DNA from: Vibrio sp. Of7-15
Lineage (GTDB): Bacteria > Pseudomonadota > Gammaproteobacteria > Enterobacterales > Vibrionaceae
Length of the DNA: 64,000 bases
Assembly: GCF_022347565.1 (NCBI RefSeq)
Contig: NZ_JAKRGH010000012.1
Span: forward strand, 1-64,000
Reading direction: 5' to 3'
The notes under the pieces are model-generated. The model saw only the letters and a program-made list of their open reading frames with translations, was not told the origin of the DNA and did no database searches. A program made the position numbers and the translations under genes. Of this stretch, positions 27,405 to 35,885 are shown one piece after another. Position 1 is the stretch's first letter, and every line of letters begins with the position of its first letter.

Positions 27405-29495
27405 CTAAAGCAGAGGTAATAGAATATCTTGGGTAAACTTTCTTAACTGGCCCTCTGCCTGGCGTCGACCTTGAAGCGAGAACTCTTCACACAACTCTCG
27501 CCAACTGTGACGCTGGCATATTTTTCGTATCGCTAATAAGGAGAGGCTGTCTGATGAGTCTAAATGTTTTGCAGCACGATAAAACGCAGGCTCTAACGCC
27601 CCAATCACTAAATCATACCCTAACCGCCCATCTGCGTAGCCCTTTATTAACCTCTGTAAAGAGGAAGGTAAAGGCTCCGTTGAAGCTGCTGGAGTAGCAG
27701 TCAATAATATATTCACGAGCTTGGGCTCTAATGCGCGGTACTGCTCCACAAGCTGAGAAGAAAACATAAAGCCAAATTGCTGCTGAGCCTCCACAAGCCA
27801 GCGTGATGATGACGAAGAAAGTGGAGAAACGGCTAATAACGAAAAAGTGCCGCTGGCCTGATCTCGACTCACCCCTAAACGTACTGGGGTAAAACCATTT
27901 GAAAACCAAAAATTCAATAAATCAGCTGTCGCGCCAAAGCTGGTACCAAGATAATCAAATCCCATAATGCGGTAATGCTGCGCTAACTGAGTCAATATTG
28001 ACGAGCCAATACCATGGTTCTGAAAACGAGGGTGAAGAGCGATTCTCATGATACGGACACATCGTTCTATGGCAGCTTGAGGAAGCTGCAGATAATTAGC
28101 AATGGACGAAGGAATCAAGTGACCGGCAGGACGGCGAGCTCCCAACACGATTTGTTGTACTAACTCCGGCTCTAGCCCCCCTTCTTGGCAAAGAATGCTG
28201 CACCCAATAATATTTGAGCCAGCATACACTGCCCATACATCAACAGCTTCGTCATTCAGCATCTGCACAAGATCATTGGGAGAGGTTTGATAATGCGCAT
28301 TCACCAAAATAGAAAACAGCTGACCTAAACGTTGTGTATCAGCCACCAAATCTGATTTGTCCATTAATTCAATGCGAATATCAGCAAGCTCCCTTTCTGT
28401 AGGCTCACCCAACCCAGCCAAATCAGCATTAAATAAAAACACATCAAATAACCATTGCTCTAACGGATCATGATCAGCCCAACGAACAGGAGTCGATAAC
28501 GACACTTTTCGCCAGTTAGGAGTCAGCTCATTCAAAGATTGCTGAAACTTAATCGCAAACCCTCGGCCAGTTCCCTCATAACCATGAATGGTGCTAGAAA
28601 AGGCCATTCGGCTGTATCGATTCAGAAACTGAGTCAACATCGCTTCTGGGATAACAGCTGCTTCATCAACGAGAACCAGATCCGCTTCTTGCGGAGACAA
28701 TAGCAATTCATCAGGCGCAATAAAATCAAGTGTACTGCCTGCAAAAGAAATGGTTTTATTTTGACTGAAAGCAGTCGAAGGCAGTAAACGAAGCGCATGC
28801 TCGAAAACAGAGCCGACAGCTTTGAATGAAGGGGCAGTGATCAGAATACGAATCGAACGAGATTGCATTAATTGCGCGGCAGCGATACCTAAGGCTGCAG
28901 ATTTCCCTCGTCCTCGGTCTGCCGTTAATACCAAAGGACGCTTGCGATGCCCTGTCACCACTCGAATGATCCCTTCAACAGCATCTAACTGCTCTTGATG
29001 ACAACACTGATATTGCAATGGTTCATGAGGTTGATGGTTGGGTAGCGACGGAGGCAATTGTGGTAATGGTAAACCCTGCTCAACAATCACAACATTGTGC
29101 GCTTCCATTTGACGCTCAAACCACGTCGAAAACCTGTCAGGCGACGTATTTTTCTGTGGTGGCAAACATAAAAAACATAACCCGCCCCCCACTAAAGTTC
29201 CAGTGGCCGCATTAAAGCTGTTAGCATCAAAGCCTTCATGCGCATCATAAACAAGCCCCATTGACTCTCTTCCTAATAATTGAGCGCCTTGTTTAATGGT
29301 CAACGAATGAAAGTCATCAGTACGTTTCTTACCTAACCACGCCACAGATTGAACATCATTGAAGGTGGTGTCATAAAATTCAAGCAACCATTGTTCGGCC
29401 CACACTTGCTCTCCGCGTAGTACGATGCAGTAACGAACGTTCGCCATTTGGGCTTGCTGATGAAGAGAAGAGAAAAAAGAAAGATGGGCTTGCAT
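27405..29495 (-). CDS. tmcA: tRNA(Met) cytidine acetyltransferase TmcA
   Basis: The enzyme puts N4-acetyl on the wobble cytidine of elongator tRNA-Met using acetyl-CoA and ATP/GTP. Domains in order: an N-terminal DUF1726-type region, an RNA-helicase module with Walker A (LTADRGRGKSAALG, about 192-205) and DEAA box (LVLVDEAAVIPE), a GNAT acetyltransferase domain (LHPRFQNHGIGSSILTQL, about 510-530) and a C-terminal tRNA-binding tail. The 696-residue length is normal. No clear ribosome binding site stands before the ATG at 29495. Confidence 0.94.
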   Translation of the reverse strand: MQAHLSFFSSLHQQAQMANVRYCIVLRGEQVWAEQWLLEFYDTTFNDVQSVAWLGKKRTDDFHSLTIKQGAQLLGRESMGLVYDAHEGFDANSFNAATGTLVGGGLCFLCLPPQKNTSPDRFSTWFERQMEAHNVVIVEQGLPLPQLPPSLPNHQPHEPLQYQCCHQEQLDAVEGIIRVVTGHRKRPLVLTADRGRGKSAALGIAAAQLMQSRSIRILITAPSFKAVGSVFEHALRLLPSTAFSQNKTISFAGSTLDFIAPDELLLSPQEADLVLVDEAAVIPEAMLTQFLNRYSRMAFSSTIHGYEGTGRGFAIKFQQSLNELTPNWRKVSLSTPVRWADHDPLEQWLFDVFLFNADLAGLGEPTERELADIRIELMDKSDLVADTQRLGQLFSILVNAHYQTSPNDLVQMLNDEAVDVWAVYAGSNIIGCSILCQEGGLEPELVQQIVLGARRPAGHLIPSSIANYLQLPQAAIERCVRIMRIALHPRFQNHGIGSSILTQLAQHYRIMGFDYLGTSFGATADLLNFWFSNGFTPVRLGVSRDQASGTFSLLAVSPLSSSSSRWLVEAQQQFGFMFSSQLVEQYRALEPKLVNILLTATPAASTEPLPSSLQRLIKGYADGRLGYDLVIGALEPAFYRAAKHLDSSDSLSLLAIRKICQRHSWRELCEEFSLQGRRQAEGQLRKFTQDILLPLL

Positions 29496-29564
29496 GGAGA
29501 AAATCTCAGTAAATAGGAATGTTTGTATAATAACAAACTACTGAGTTGAGTATTACGGCCACTG

Positions 29565-29593
29565 AAATAAAAAAGGCCGCAGAACGCGGCCTT
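29565..29593 (-). terminator. Terminator of the parA2-parB2 operon
   Basis: AAGGCCGC / GCGGCCTT stem with loop AGAAC, followed on the minus strand by TTTTTTATT, lies 12 bp past the parB2 stop. Confidence 0.9.
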
Positions 29594-29604
29594 AGAAATG
29601 AAAG

Positions 29605-30579
29605 TTAACCCAATTGAGCTTGGATGAAATTCAAAATATCATCCATTTGACTGTCGTCTATTTTTTTCAGATCAAGCGTCAACGAATCGCCTTTTCGGAC
29701 ATAGCTTGCACGCCCTTTGATCAATTCAGATTTGCTTGTTTTTGGTTTTTGCTTTGGTGGCTGAAGCTCTTCAATCCACTTTTCTATCAAGGTTGTCACT
29801 TCTTTGGTAATTCGAGCAACACCTTGACCATCAATTTTTTGCCATGCATAACCGTGTTGATCATAACATTGTGCCAGTAGCATCTCTTTCTGTTCGTCAG
29901 TTAATCCAGAATAGAGTTTATGCAGCTTCACTATGGTTGGGCGACCAAGTTCGCCAACTGATGGATAAGCCTGCAATAAAACCAACGGGAGCGTAGCGGC
30001 TTTTAAAGCCCCACTCACTAAGGCTTCACTGCATTGACACAATTTGGCTAACTCTTTTTGATCCGATGCTTTGCCGCTGGCCAACAGCGCCTGCATTTCT
30101 TTACCACGTTCAAACAAAGAAAGCGGCTTATGGGCATTAGCCACATCTGACAAAAACTTGGCATGCTCAGAATTTATGTCTTTAGCCACATAAATTAAGA
30201 AATCTTGCTGAGCCAAAATACATGACATTCGACGGCGACTACCATCAAGAACTTCAATCATGCCATTTTGACCAATCCGCCCTACTGCCGGATATTGCTG
30301 ACCGCGCTCTTTTAAGGTCGTTAAAATATCAGACAACGCATGCTCAGTTAAAAAAGACTGCTCACGAGAATTCTGGGCAAACACCACGGTTTTTGAATCA
30401 ATCTGATCAGCTGGGATTTTTTTTAATTCAAACGACACTAAATCTTGGCCAGCAACGGCTAACTCGATAACTTGGGTCTGCGCTTTGACTGCTTGCTGTG
30501 CTTCCACGGGTGTGGTTGCTCGGCGTTTATTCGCTTTACCGAAAAGTTTGGCATTAAGATCGGAGGTTTTTAGAGCCAT
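29605..30579 (-). CDS. parB2: Chromosome 2 partition protein ParB2
   Basis: The centromere-binding protein acts on parS2 sites with ParA2 to segregate the chromosome 2 origin. The 324-residue protein shows the ParB N-terminal nuclease-like domain (about 45-150, with arginine patch LDGSRRRMSC) and a central HTH (KELAKLCQCSEALVSGALKA). It is of the divergent chromosome-2/plasmid type, not the ParB1 type. It starts 11 bp after the parA2 stop, so the two are co-transcribed. Five matching parS2 palindromes are in the window. Confidence 0.93.
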   Translation of the reverse strand: MALKTSDLNAKLFGKANKRRATTPVEAQQAVKAQTQVIELAVAGQDLVSFELKKIPADQIDSKTVVFAQNSREQSFLTEHALSDILTTLKERGQQYPAVGRIGQNGMIEVLDGSRRRMSCILAQQDFLIYVAKDINSEHAKFLSDVANAHKPLSLFERGKEMQALLASGKASDQKELAKLCQCSEALVSGALKAATLPLVLLQAYPSVGELGRPTIVKLHKLYSGLTDEQKEMLLAQCYDQHGYAWQKIDGQGVARITKEVTTLIEKWIEELQPPKQKPKTSKSELIKGRASYVRKGDSLTLDLKKIDDSQMDDILNFIQAQLG

Positions 30580-30590
30580 AATCTTTCATC

Positions 30591-31808
30591 TTACTCCTGA
30601 TTTAATGAAGCCCAATTACTATGAAGCACACGCTCTAGCTCAAGGGCACTCTTTTGAACAGCATCTTGCGCTGTTGCTAACGTTTTTTTACCACCTTCAA
30701 AATCACTCGCTGTTAAATCAAAGACAGTACTATAAGTGTCTGCACAAGTTTCAAAAGCACGACTACGAGGGATCGTAGCCATCATCACTTGCTCACCCAG
30801 TAGATAATTCATTTCCGTCAGAACCGAGACTTGCTTTTTATTATCATCTTCAAACATGGTTGGCATCAAGCGTACAAACTCTAAGCCATGCCAATCTTCA
30901 GGGAACATCTCATACACAGTAGGTAAATGCTGGAAAAAGTTCACCGTAGAAGCCCAGTCTAAACGTTTAGCAGCACAAGGAATGATCAATGAATTGGACG
31001 CGTACATGGCGTTCCATACTAATGGATCCACATGAGGACCGGTATCAATCATGATAATGTCAAAATCGTCCGAAATAGGATCGATAACTTTTTCTTTTAA
31101 TAACTGAACAATGTCGAGCGATTGATTCATGGACAAGTGCTGCCACGCTTCGGCATTAAACATGGCATCTTCAGGGAAAGCAGAAATGGTTTTCAGGTTC
31201 GGGTATTGGGTGGATAACAACACATTGCGATGAAGAAAATCACGATCGACAGGCTCGTCTTCAGGCACATTATCCAGCATCACATCCACAGCTGAATAGA
31301 TAGTATCATGCTCGTTAACACTGATTTGAGGGTTCAAAAACAAACGTAATGAGCCCTGGGGATCCAAGTCAATTAAACAAATACGGTAGCGCTTTTCTAA
31401 GTTTAACGCCAAACAAGCGGCTAAATGTACCGCTGTCATGGATTTACCTGTACCACCTTTTTGGTTCTGTACGTTAACCACCCAAGGCTTATTATTACTG
31501 TTTCTTTTTAGCTCATGGAAAGCAGGCACTTTTGCCGCGTCCATCAGCATGTGAGCTTCACCTAAACTAATTGAATAATGGTTTGCGTTATTTTTAGTAA
31601 ATTGGTGCCCTTCCGCTTCCATTCTAGAAATAGCTTCATCCAGTTTACGACGAGTCAGACCTGAGCGAGTTTCCATCAAAGCTTTGGACATCGGAGGAAA
31701 GTGATCATCTTTGCGCTCTTCGAGCACAATCTCAATTCGATCAGACTGAACTTGTTTGGTTTGCTCGGCTATCGTGAGCAAATTGTCAATTGTTTGTTCT
31801 CTATTCAT
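30591..31808 (-). CDS. parA2: Chromosome 2 partition ATPase ParA2
   Basis: This P1/P7-type Walker ATPase moves the ParB2-parS2 complex. Seen: an N-terminal winged-helix region (about 1-105), the deviant Walker A QNQKGGTGKSMTAVHLA (about 115-130), Walker A' region LIDLDPQGSLRLFL, and Walker B IIMIDTGPHVD. The 405-residue length with start MNREQTIDNLL matches V. cholerae ParA2 as I recall it. I chose the ATG at 31808; the reading frame extends to a TTG at 31826 without a better binding site. The promoter must lie near 31.83 kb beside a parS2 site at 32.03 kb. Confidence 0.94.
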   Translation of the reverse strand: MNREQTIDNLLTIAEQTKQVQSDRIEIVLEERKDDHFPPMSKALMETRSGLTRRKLDEAISRMEAEGHQFTKNNANHYSISLGEAHMLMDAAKVPAFHELKRNSNNKPWVVNVQNQKGGTGKSMTAVHLAACLALNLEKRYRICLIDLDPQGSLRLFLNPQISVNEHDTIYSAVDVMLDNVPEDEPVDRDFLHRNVLLSTQYPNLKTISAFPEDAMFNAEAWQHLSMNQSLDIVQLLKEKVIDPISDDFDIIMIDTGPHVDPLVWNAMYASNSLIIPCAAKRLDWASTVNFFQHLPTVYEMFPEDWHGLEFVRLMPTMFEDDNKKQVSVLTEMNYLLGEQVMMATIPRSRAFETCADTYSTVFDLTASDFEGGKKTLATAQDAVQKSALELERVLHSNWASLNQE

Positions 31809-32023
31809 AATCGCCACCATTTTCAAATTAAAGAAAATTGTACAGCAATTATTATCATATTCAATAAAAAGGTGCTCAGATTAATTAGAGCGTGATCTAA
31901 TTAATAAAGTAAATATCTTGGTGTAAAGCTTATTAATAACGCGTAAAAATAAATCAAAACAATGAAGTAAAAGACTGGGAAAAATAAAAACAATAAAATT
32001 GTTACAGCGTCACAATACGAGCA

Positions 32024-32038
32024 ATTTACAGTGTAAAA
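32024..32038. promoter_or_regulatory. parS2-type centromere site near the origin
   Basis: TTTACAGTGTAAA at 32025-32037 lies about 215 bp upstream of the parA2 start, the site closest to the origin repeats. It could also help autoregulate the par operon. Confidence 0.88.
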
Positions 32039-32078
32039 CTCTCGGAAGTGTATGAATCAAACACTGTCTTACGGGAAG

Positions 32079-32091
32079 TGTCATTTCAACT
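32079..32091 (+). repeat. 39-mer-like element, copy 1 (TGTCATTTCAACT)
   Basis: The 13-mer TGTCATTTCAACT recurs exactly at 32535-32547 and 7792-7804, always on the plus strand and always near RctB-type sites. It has no GATC, as expected of the inhibitory 39-mer class. Here it is preceded by ACGGGAAG. Confidence 0.55.
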
Positions 32092-32217
32092 AAAAATCCC
32101 CATCTATTGAAAAATGAGCAACCACCACCTTCAGCTGATAGCGCCTGCTCCCTTTATCAACAAAAGATCATAGACATTATAAAAACAAGAAAATAGCCAA
32201 CTCCCTCCCCATCATTA

Positions 32218-32652
32218 CTTGATCATTGTTCCAGCCGATAGGGACGATGATCAAGAGGAAAAATGCGACAAAATCAAACAAATAGGAAGAAGAAAAAAGA
32301 TCCAACTTCCAGAACGATGATCAAGTAATATCAACCCCTCTTTTTTATCCGGAAGCATACTCGATAACGACTGGATTACGGAGAGTGTAATAACAATAAG
32401 GTGTTAGTTACTCCTTTTCGACCCACTCAACCCAATAAATACATTAGCAAAAAAATTGAAATACACATAACTTCACTTGATCATTGTTTCAAAATCTCCG
32501 GAACACTATCAAAGAGCGTCTAAATTACTCTCAGTGTCATTTCAACTTTCTTTTTAATCTTACTAAAAGCCAACCAAGAGACAAAAAACGCATTACAATC
32601 AGGAAAAAGCAAAAAAAGACCATTGATCGACACCAACATGATCATCGGTCCC
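32218..32652. repeat. Five irregularly spaced RctB-type 12-mer sites
   Basis: CTTGATCATTGTTCC at 32218-32232, GGGACGATGATCAAG at 32241-32255, GAACGATGATCAAG at 32312-32325, CTTGATCATTGTTTC at 32476-32490 and ATGATCATCGGTCCC at 32638-32652. They share the pattern GRAMNATGATCAAG in one or the other orientation and each contains a Dam site. They lie on the control (rctA-like) side of the origin. Confidence 0.8.
32535..32547 (+). repeat. 39-mer-like element, copy 2 (TGTCATTTCAACT)
   Basis: Exact copy of the 13-mer at 32079 and 7792. The similarity to the remote copy extends further: both have GCGT-NN-AAAT about 20 bp upstream and a T/C-rich tail, so roughly 35-40 bp is related. Confidence 0.55.
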
Positions 32653-32713
32653 AGCACTTTTCAGCTCAAAACCCCCAAAAAGCCTCAGTAAGATCCTCAG
32701 AGACCACTCGCCC

Positions 32714-32722
32714 TGTGGATAA
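32714..32722 (-). promoter_or_regulatory. DnaA box
   Basis: TGTGGATAA is the exact complement of the consensus TTATCCACA. It stands 15 bp left of the phased iteron array, as in known chromosome 2 origins. DnaA is needed there together with RctB. Confidence 0.9.
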
Positions 32723-32736
32723 CCTGTGCGCTTATC

Positions 32737-32874
32737 ATGATCATTTTTCCATTCCATTGATGATCATGGTTTCTGCCCTATTATGATCACACTTCCGATT
32801 AAGTAATGATCATGCTTTCAAGTCTTTGATGATCATGGATCCATGGGTACCTTGATCAGTGTTCCAAGATGTCT
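32737..32874 (+). repeat. Six RctB iterons at exact 23-bp period
   Basis: ATGATCAT-type cores start at 32737, 32760, 32783, 32806, 32829 and 32852, each exactly 23 bp apart. The first five begin ATGATCA and the last begins TTGATCA. Each is followed by a T/C-rich half (TTTTTCC, GGTTTC, ACTTCC, GCTTTC, GGATCC, GTGTTCC). The shared phase puts all sites on one helix face about every two turns. This is the core initiator-binding array; every unit has a GATC for Dam methylation. Confidence 0.93.
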
Positions 32875-32880
32875 GTTTTT

Positions 32881-33010
32881 TAATTTCATATAAATCAGTA
32901 TGTTAATGGTGATTTAAAATTCAGATCATAAGATCATATTAATCATTTATATCAAAATAATCTTAAAGATCAGTGAAAAAGAATAATAAAATTTTTCTTT
33001 ATTTCCTTAG
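32881..33010 (+). other. DNA unwinding element with ATCA repeats
   Basis: A strongly A/T-rich stretch lies between the iterons and rctB. ATCA occurs at 32894, 32925, 32933, 32942, 32951 and 32969, all on the plus strand. RctB of V. cholerae is reported to bind ATCA-type repeats in single-stranded DNA of the opened origin. The rctB promoter must also lie here or just after. Confidence 0.75.
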
Positions 33011-33061
33011 ATAATTGATTTAACCTTTTCGGAAATATGACAAAATTACGCTTTATGAGTA

Positions 33062-35062
33062 ATGGAACAGAATAAAAAAACCAAACCATCAGCAGCAGAA
33101 AAGATCCACATTCCATCACCTCGATCTCATAAAGACGGACATTTATTTGAAATCCCACCGAATCTTGTTGATTGGATCAATCAATATCAACATTTTAAAG
33201 GGGTAACAAAAAGCATTCTTGAACTACTGAACTTGATCTCACTTCGTGGTCTATCTTGCCAAGATGGCATGGTATCAACCACAGAACTTATTATTGCTAC
33301 AGATGGACAAATAACACGTGCTGCTATTCAGCAACGTTTACGTGCAGCTGTAAATATTGGTTTATTTCAACAGTTTCCAGTGAAATTTGAAGAAGGCTTG
33401 GCAGGCAAAACCATGCTGCATCGCTTTATTAATCCTTCTCAATTAATTTCTTTATTAGGTACCGCAGGGTTACGTTCAGAGCAGAGCCAACAACAAGACA
33501 AACAACGTCGTTCCAAAGCACTAGCACAAACCCAAGTAAATCGCAGTTTATTAAATGAACATGGTTTAGGCACTCCTCCTTCAATTCGTGATGAAGCGGA
33601 TCAATTTGTTGTTTCTCCTACTAGTTGGGCCGGGATCATTGATCAAGCGTTAGCTCCCCCACGAACTCGTAAGAATTACCAGAAGGCCATGGTCGCCATT
33701 TCAGGTACTAAAGCGATCATAGAAACAAGATCATCAAAAAATATCATGACCGTTGATGATCTCATGACTCTGTTTGCCCTGTTTACACTCACCGTACAAT
33801 ACCATGATCATCATCAAGAGGATTACCAGATCCAAGCTCGGGCAATGGGAAATAAAACTCCTATTTATATTACTGATATATTGGCATTACGTGGGAAAAA
33901 AGACAGTGGACCTGCCCGAGACTCCATTCGAGAAAGCATTGATCGTATTGAATTTACAGACTTTCAACTGCATGAGTTAACAGGTCGTTGGTTAAGCGAA
34001 AATATGCCTGAGGGGTTTAAAAGTGATCGTTTTCGATTCTTAGCGCGTACGATCACTGCTTCTGAAGAAGCCCCGCGTGAAGGAGATAATGGTGAGATCA
34101 AGATCAAACCCAATCTCTATATCTTGGTATGGGAACCGTCTTTTTTTGATGAGTTATTAACTCGAGATTACTTTTTCCTATTTCCACCTGAGATCTTACG
34201 TCAGCACACTTTGGTATTCCAATTATACACTTTCTTCAGAAGTCGCATGTCACGTCGTGTTAATGATGCCATGTTATTAAGTGAATTAAATCAAAAGCTT
34301 GCCCGTAATATTGAATGGCGACGTTTTTCAACTGATTTAATACGTGAACTTAAAAAACTGGCGGAAGGAACCGTGGCCGATGAAGTCTTTGCTGTTAATT
34401 TATGGGGTTACCACCTAACGGTGCAAAAGCTGGTTCAAGATAGTAAAGTCATGGATTATCAAATTGATATTCATTGTGATGCGAGTGAAGTCATTCGTTA
34501 CTCGCGTGCTCGAACCACCAATGAGGGCAAACGTAATATGGCTCCTACGATGCCAAACCCATTACGCAATGAGATCATTCCTCGTAAAAAATTGGATCAA
34601 TTATCAGAGATCATTGATGGAGAATTTGAACCGATCCAGAGAAAAGCCCCTAAAACAGGAGGCCGACTAGGGCGTCGGGTGAAACTGCGTAAGCATTTGG
34701 TAGAAATCAATGCTGATGAGTTAACTATCGTATTATCAAAATATACGCCACCAGAAGCCCTAGAGCGCAGTATCACGGCATTATCTGCTATGACTGGGCA
34801 TTCTGCGACCTCAATTGCAGAAGAGTGCCACGGCTTGATTGAGAAGCTTGATTGGCTGCGTGTGGGAGGGGAAAAGATCCCGTACGAAACGCTAAGTAAA
34901 ACTGTTGAACTTTTTAATAATCAACCTAATGAGCGTCATTTGTCGATTGAGCGCTTAATTTCAGGTTTAGCAGTACGTCGCAAAGTCTGTAAGTTGGTGT
35001 TTGAGGGGCATATTGATCAACAAGTATTGTTGGCATTGGATGAGGTCGCCAAAGAATTATGA
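33062..35062 (+). CDS. rctB: Chromosome 2 replication initiator RctB
   Basis: The 666-residue initiator is unique to Vibrionaceae; it binds iterons and 39-mers and opens oriC2. The conserved core is plain: HKDGHLFEIPPNLVDWI, GVTKSILELLNLISLRGL, RAAIQQRLRAA (winged-helix 1), RTRKNYQKAMV, SSKNIMTVDDLMTLFALFTL, FRSRMSRR and the C-terminal dimer/remodelling region QRKAPKTGGRLGRRVK. Length is close to V. cholerae RctB (658). The ATG at 33062 has only a weak GAG upstream, which suits a low-abundance, autoregulated initiator. The unwinding region doubles as its promoter region. Confidence 0.97.
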   Translation: MEQNKKTKPSAAEKIHIPSPRSHKDGHLFEIPPNLVDWINQYQHFKGVTKSILELLNLISLRGLSCQDGMVSTTELIIATDGQITRAAIQQRLRAAVNIGLFQQFPVKFEEGLAGKTMLHRFINPSQLISLLGTAGLRSEQSQQQDKQRRSKALAQTQVNRSLLNEHGLGTPPSIRDEADQFVVSPTSWAGIIDQALAPPRTRKNYQKAMVAISGTKAIIETRSSKNIMTVDDLMTLFALFTLTVQYHDHHQEDYQIQARAMGNKTPIYITDILALRGKKDSGPARDSIRESIDRIEFTDFQLHELTGRWLSENMPEGFKSDRFRFLARTITASEEAPREGDNGEIKIKPNLYILVWEPSFFDELLTRDYFFLFPPEILRQHTLVFQLYTFFRSRMSRRVNDAMLLSELNQKLARNIEWRRFSTDLIRELKKLAEGTVADEVFAVNLWGYHLTVQKLVQDSKVMDYQIDIHCDASEVIRYSRARTTNEGKRNMAPTMPNPLRNEIIPRKKLDQLSEIIDGEFEPIQRKAPKTGGRLGRRVKLRKHLVEINADELTIVLSKYTPPEALERSITALSAMTGHSATSIAEECHGLIEKLDWLRVGGEKIPYETLSKTVELFNNQPNERHLSIERLISGLAVRRKVCKLVFEGHIDQQVLLALDEVAKEL

Positions 35063-35240
35063 TAATGGGAAAATAAGCAAGATTGACAGAGTACTGTCTT
35101 GTCTCTGACTTAATGCTGACATATGGTGCAATCGGCTTTGGCATTATCAGTAGCGAATAGACAACCTTTGTCCTTTCTAACTAATAGATTGGCTCATATT
35201 GTTATATTTTCTAACTTCATTGTTGTGCAATAGTATATTC

Positions 35241-35268
35241 GCGAGCTTTTAAAGCTCGCTTTTTTTTT
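35241..35268 (+). terminator. Terminator of rctB
   Basis: GCGAGCTT / AAGCTCGC stem followed by a run of nine T residues, about 180 bp after the rctB stop codon. Confidence 0.9.
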
Positions 35269-35311
35269 GCTGTTAAGGGTATAAAGAAGATAAAGATGGA
35301 TCACAGTGTGT

Positions 35312-35393
35312 CTTGATCATCTTTCCGGGCCTTACTGATCTCCCGTCATTGGAAGTCGAGAGATCATTCTTCATTTACGGAAAGATGATCAAG
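35312..35393. repeat. Inverted pair of RctB-type sites
   Basis: CTTGATCATCTTTCCG (35312-35327) and CGGAAAGATGATCAAG (35378-35393) form a perfect 16-bp inverted repeat with a 50-bp spacer. The half-site GGAAAGATGATCAAG is identical to the remote site at 7938-7952. The spacer holds one more GATCA, at 35362. The spacer is long for a terminator hairpin, so protein binding is likelier. Confidence 0.65.
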
Positions 35394-35420
35394 GTTACAT
35401 TGATTAAACCGATCCTCGGG

Positions 35421-35885
35421 TTAAGCGGCGTACATGGTGCCCTCTAGGTTAATATTGTGCAGTGAATTCATGAATGCAACGTGTAGCTCGATCTGGTTTT
35501 GACTTTCTGCCTGCCAGCTTGCCGATTGTTGCTGATTACAAAACTCAAGCAGTAACACTATTAAATGATCTAGACGTTTAATGGCCCATTGTTTTATATC
35601 TTTATCAACGTGTGGCTGAGTGGCGACAAACTGAAGTTTTGAATACGCCAATTGTAGATAGCCATAGGCCTTATCGCTTTGAATGTCTTGATGGTAATGC
35701 TTATATAGCCTTAAGCACCCATCTAACCAACAAGCAATGGCTTTACTTTGCTCATCGCTGAGCTCTGGCCCCCATACCGCTTCTGGTGGGGAGTGGATCA
35801 GAGGGCTAAGGGTATCCATATCTTGCATATCAGTTTGTTGATACCAATTACTTATCTCACTTAACCAATCTGACAGTGTTATCAT
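35421..35885 (-). CDS. Unknown protein coupled to the ABC ATPase pair
   Basis: This 154-residue soluble, mostly helical protein has no family I recognise. The ATG at 35885 overlaps the preceding gene's stop (ATGA), which shows translational coupling and decides against the longer start at 35900. It is rich in Gln and aromatic residues and has no signal peptide or membrane segment. Its place at the end of a Fur-like-box operon suggests a role tied to the transporter, but this is only inference. Confidence 0.7.
   Translation of the reverse strand: MITLSDWLSEISNWYQQTDMQDMDTLSPLIHSPPEAVWGPELSDEQSKAIACWLDGCLRLYKHYHQDIQSDKAYGYLQLAYSKLQFVATQPHVDKDIKQWAIKRLDHLIVLLLEFCNQQQSASWQAESQNQIELHVAFMNSLHNINLEGTMYAA

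Larger units (their letters stand above)
31809..33061. other. Replication origin of chromosome 2 (oriC2 / rctA-like region)
   Basis: The 1.25-kb gap between parA2 and rctB has no convincing gene. From left to right it holds a parS2 site, two 39-mer-like elements (32.08, 32.54 kb), five irregular RctB-type sites (32.22-32.65 kb), a perfect DnaA box, six 23-bp-phased iterons and an A/T-rich unwinding region running into rctB. This order and the neighbouring rctB match the known V. cholerae chromosome 2 origin plan, with control repeats on the left and the minimal origin on the right. The exact minimal boundaries are not determinable by eye. Confidence 0.93.
35063..35420. other. Intergenic region downstream of rctB
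   Basis: It holds the rctB terminator (35241-35268) and a widely spaced perfect inverted repeat made of two RctB-type sites (35312-35393). No gene is supported here. Confidence 0.6.

Noticed and set aside
32484-32786. 100-codon open frame across the origin (rctA-like)
   Set aside because: It runs through iterons and the DnaA box, has no ribosome binding site and a composition set by the repeats. In V. cholerae the equivalent region is transcribed but regarded as non-coding.
32737-32874. Regular short repeats resembling a CRISPR array
   Set aside because: The repeated core is only 7-8 bp with a 23-bp period and there are no cas genes; the context is a replication origin.
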